Source: an uncultured Eubacteriales bacterium
GTDB lineage: Bacteria > Bacillota > Clostridia > Christensenellales > UBA1242
Reading direction: 5' to 3'
Assembly (NCBI GenBank): GCA_948971535.1
Contig: CARFEX010000040.1
Coordinates: 1 to 7,341, forward strand
Length of the DNA stretch: 7,341 nt
The translations under genes and the position numbers were made by a program. Below the pieces are notes generated by a model. That model ran no database searches and was not told the DNA's origin. It saw nothing but the letters and a program-made list of their open reading frames with translations. Positions 6,339 to 7,341 of this stretch are shown here, one piece after another (within the stretch, counting starts at the first letter, position 1; the number at the start of each line of letters is the position of its first letter).

Positions 6339-6366
6339 TTGACAAAACAAAAATTTATGTTAAAAT
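6339..6366 (+). promoter_or_regulatory. Promoter of the two-gene unit at the right end
   Basis: Perfect TTGACA (6339-6344), a 16-base spacer and TAAAAT (6361-6366) preceded by TGT, an extended -10. Transcription should begin near 6373, leaving a leader of only about 18 bases before the ATG at 6391. That leader has only a weak GGA (6380-6382) as ribosome binding site. Confidence 0.75.
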
Positions 6367-6390
6367 AGTGAATGTAGACGGATGTAAAAT

Positions 6391-6951
6391 ATGGAAAAAT
6401 ATGTTTACAACAATATGGAATTTAAAAATCTTTCTGAACTCAATAAATATAGAAAAAATAAGGAAAGAAATCAGGCTATCCGAGATAAATTAGAGGGCTT
6501 TTTTAATAAAGACGATGTAAAAATTATTGTTTGTTACAAAGATAATCTAGGTGTGGTAACAAGTTTTGAAAAAGAAGGTTATGTACAAGATAGTTATACA
6601 GTGTTTTATTTAGGTAAGCTCCCAGGACAAAAAGATACTTTCTTTGTTATAAATGACAATGATGAAACATCGCATATATACGGAAAAGGATTAAAGCTTT
6701 CAAAACATCGTACAGAGTTAGATATAAATAAGTTTTTGGAAACAGGTGAATTTGCTTGGAATATTCAATATAAGGAAAATTTAACTATTCCAGTTAGTTA
6801 TCTAATTGAAAGAGCAAGAGAACTTGGTGCAGAAATTGTTGATAACAATGAAGCATACGATAGAGTGAACCTAAGTGAAATTAGAGGTAAAAGCGGAAGT
6901 GAATATATTGCAACAACTAGAACAAGTTATGATGAGGAAGAACATCAATAA
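6391..6951 (+). CDS. Hypothetical protein, first gene of a tandem pair
   Basis: A 186-residue soluble protein beginning MEKYVYNNMEFKNLSELNKY; I do not recognise its family. It has a charged helical N-terminus (about 9-40), then likely beta strands (VKIIVCYK 43-50, YTVFYLG 69-75, DTFFVIND 82-89), a segment LDINKFLETGEFAWN (110-124), a helix (about 136-146) and a polar tail with Asp/Glu near the end. There is no signal peptide, membrane segment or catalytic motif that I can identify. The start is the first ATG after the promoter; its ribosome binding site is weak and the leader very short, so Met9 is a possible but no better-supported start. It is 18 bases ahead of a second gene with a strong ribosome binding site, and the two products share a region of similarity (residues 82-124 here). 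It sits where many Bacillota carry rplK after nusG. Real gene likely, function unknown. Confidence 0.85.
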   Translation: MEKYVYNNMEFKNLSELNKYRKNKERNQAIRDKLEGFFNKDDVKIIVCYKDNLGVVTSFEKEGYVQDSYTVFYLGKLPGQKDTFFVINDNDETSHIYGKGLKLSKHRTELDINKFLETGEFAWNIQYKENLTIPVSYLIERARELGAEIVDNNEAYDRVNLSEIRGKSGSEYIATTRTSYDEEEHQ

Positions 6952-6969
6952 ATTTCAAGTGGAGGAAGA

Positions 6970-7341
6970 ATGAAAGAAATAAATGTTAAACACATTGAAC
7001 AATTATTGAATAGTTTAGGTAAAGTTGAAAAAACTATATATTCAGTTGAAGAAAATTGTGATGCATTTATTCTTAATTCCACTAAAGAGTTTGAAAAAGC
7101 AAGTAGAATATATCAAAATGAAAAAGAAGATTATTCGCTTGTTTGTGCAAAATATATAAGAAATGCAAATCAAAGTAAAATTAAAGATATAGTAATATTG
7201 CAAAACCTTACCAATGGGAAGCTAGAGGTGTTTGGTAGTGACGAATTTGATGAAATTGTTGGACTTAATTTAGAAGAATTTGCAAATTTTAATACTTTGG
7301 TTTGGGATGGCGATAAAAATAGAATTAAGTATCTAGACTAT
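6970..7341 (+). CDS. Hypothetical protein, second gene of the tandem pair (N-terminal 124 residues)
   Basis: Open from ATG 6970 to the right edge without a stop; 124 residues are visible and the C-terminus is missing. GGAGG (6961-6965) lies 4 bases upstream, a much stronger ribosome binding site than that of the gene before it. The product begins MKEINVKHIEQLLNSLGKVE, has a charged helical N-terminal third, then likely strands (YSLVCAKY 55-62, DIVILQNL 73-80, KLEVFG 84-89) and LNLEEFANFNTLVWD (99-113). Residues 73-113 align with 82-124 of the upstream protein with one small gap, suggesting related folds. No family recognised. It is too close to the upstream gene for a separate promoter, so the two are probably co-transcribed. 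Confidence 0.83.
   Translation, partial: MKEINVKHIEQLLNSLGKVEKTIYSVEENCDAFILNSTKEFEKASRIYQNEKEDYSLVCAKYIRNANQSKIKDIVILQNLTNGKLEVFGSDEFDEIVGLNLEEFANFNTLVWDGDKNRIKYLDY

Overview
This AT-rich window looks like chromosomal DNA from a low-GC Bacillota, most likely a clostridial relative. The grounds are strong AGGAG-type ribosome binding sites, sigma-A-like promoters that often carry an extended -10 (TGn), a SecA ending in a SEC-C zinc motif, and a zinc-type ribosomal protein L33 placed before secE and nusG. I cannot name a genus from the sequence alone. Coding sequence fills most of the window, and no gap between genes exceeds about 215 bases.

Layout. Bases 1-1568 hold the N-terminal 522 codons of a large unrecognised protein on the minus strand; it runs off the left edge. 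A divergent promoter region (1569-1779) separates it from secA (1780-4506), the motor ATPase of protein export, which ends at a clear intrinsic terminator. A small stand-alone HicB-like protein follows (4666-4947), with its own promoter and a long inverted repeat across its -35 box. Next comes the rpmG-secE-nusG operon (5055-6229): ribosomal protein L33, the SecE translocon subunit and the transcription factor NusG. It is driven by a near-consensus promoter and has a terminator-like hairpin in its leader. It closes with an intrinsic terminator right after nusG, so rplK is not joined to it here. The right end holds two unrecognised genes in one transcription unit (6391-6951, and 6970 to the edge) with their own promoter.

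How the genes relate. SecA and SecE are parts of the Sec export pathway, and L33 and NusG belong to translation and transcription, so the centre of the window is housekeeping. The flanks and the hicB-like gene are the accessory part. No complete novel system can be shown. The signals most worth following are the rpmG leader, where one strand can pair with either of two TGTTAG copies (one in a terminator-like hairpin, one overlapping the ribosome binding site); the inverted repeat at the hicB promoter; and the two right-end genes, whose products share a gapless stretch of similarity suggesting a tandem family.
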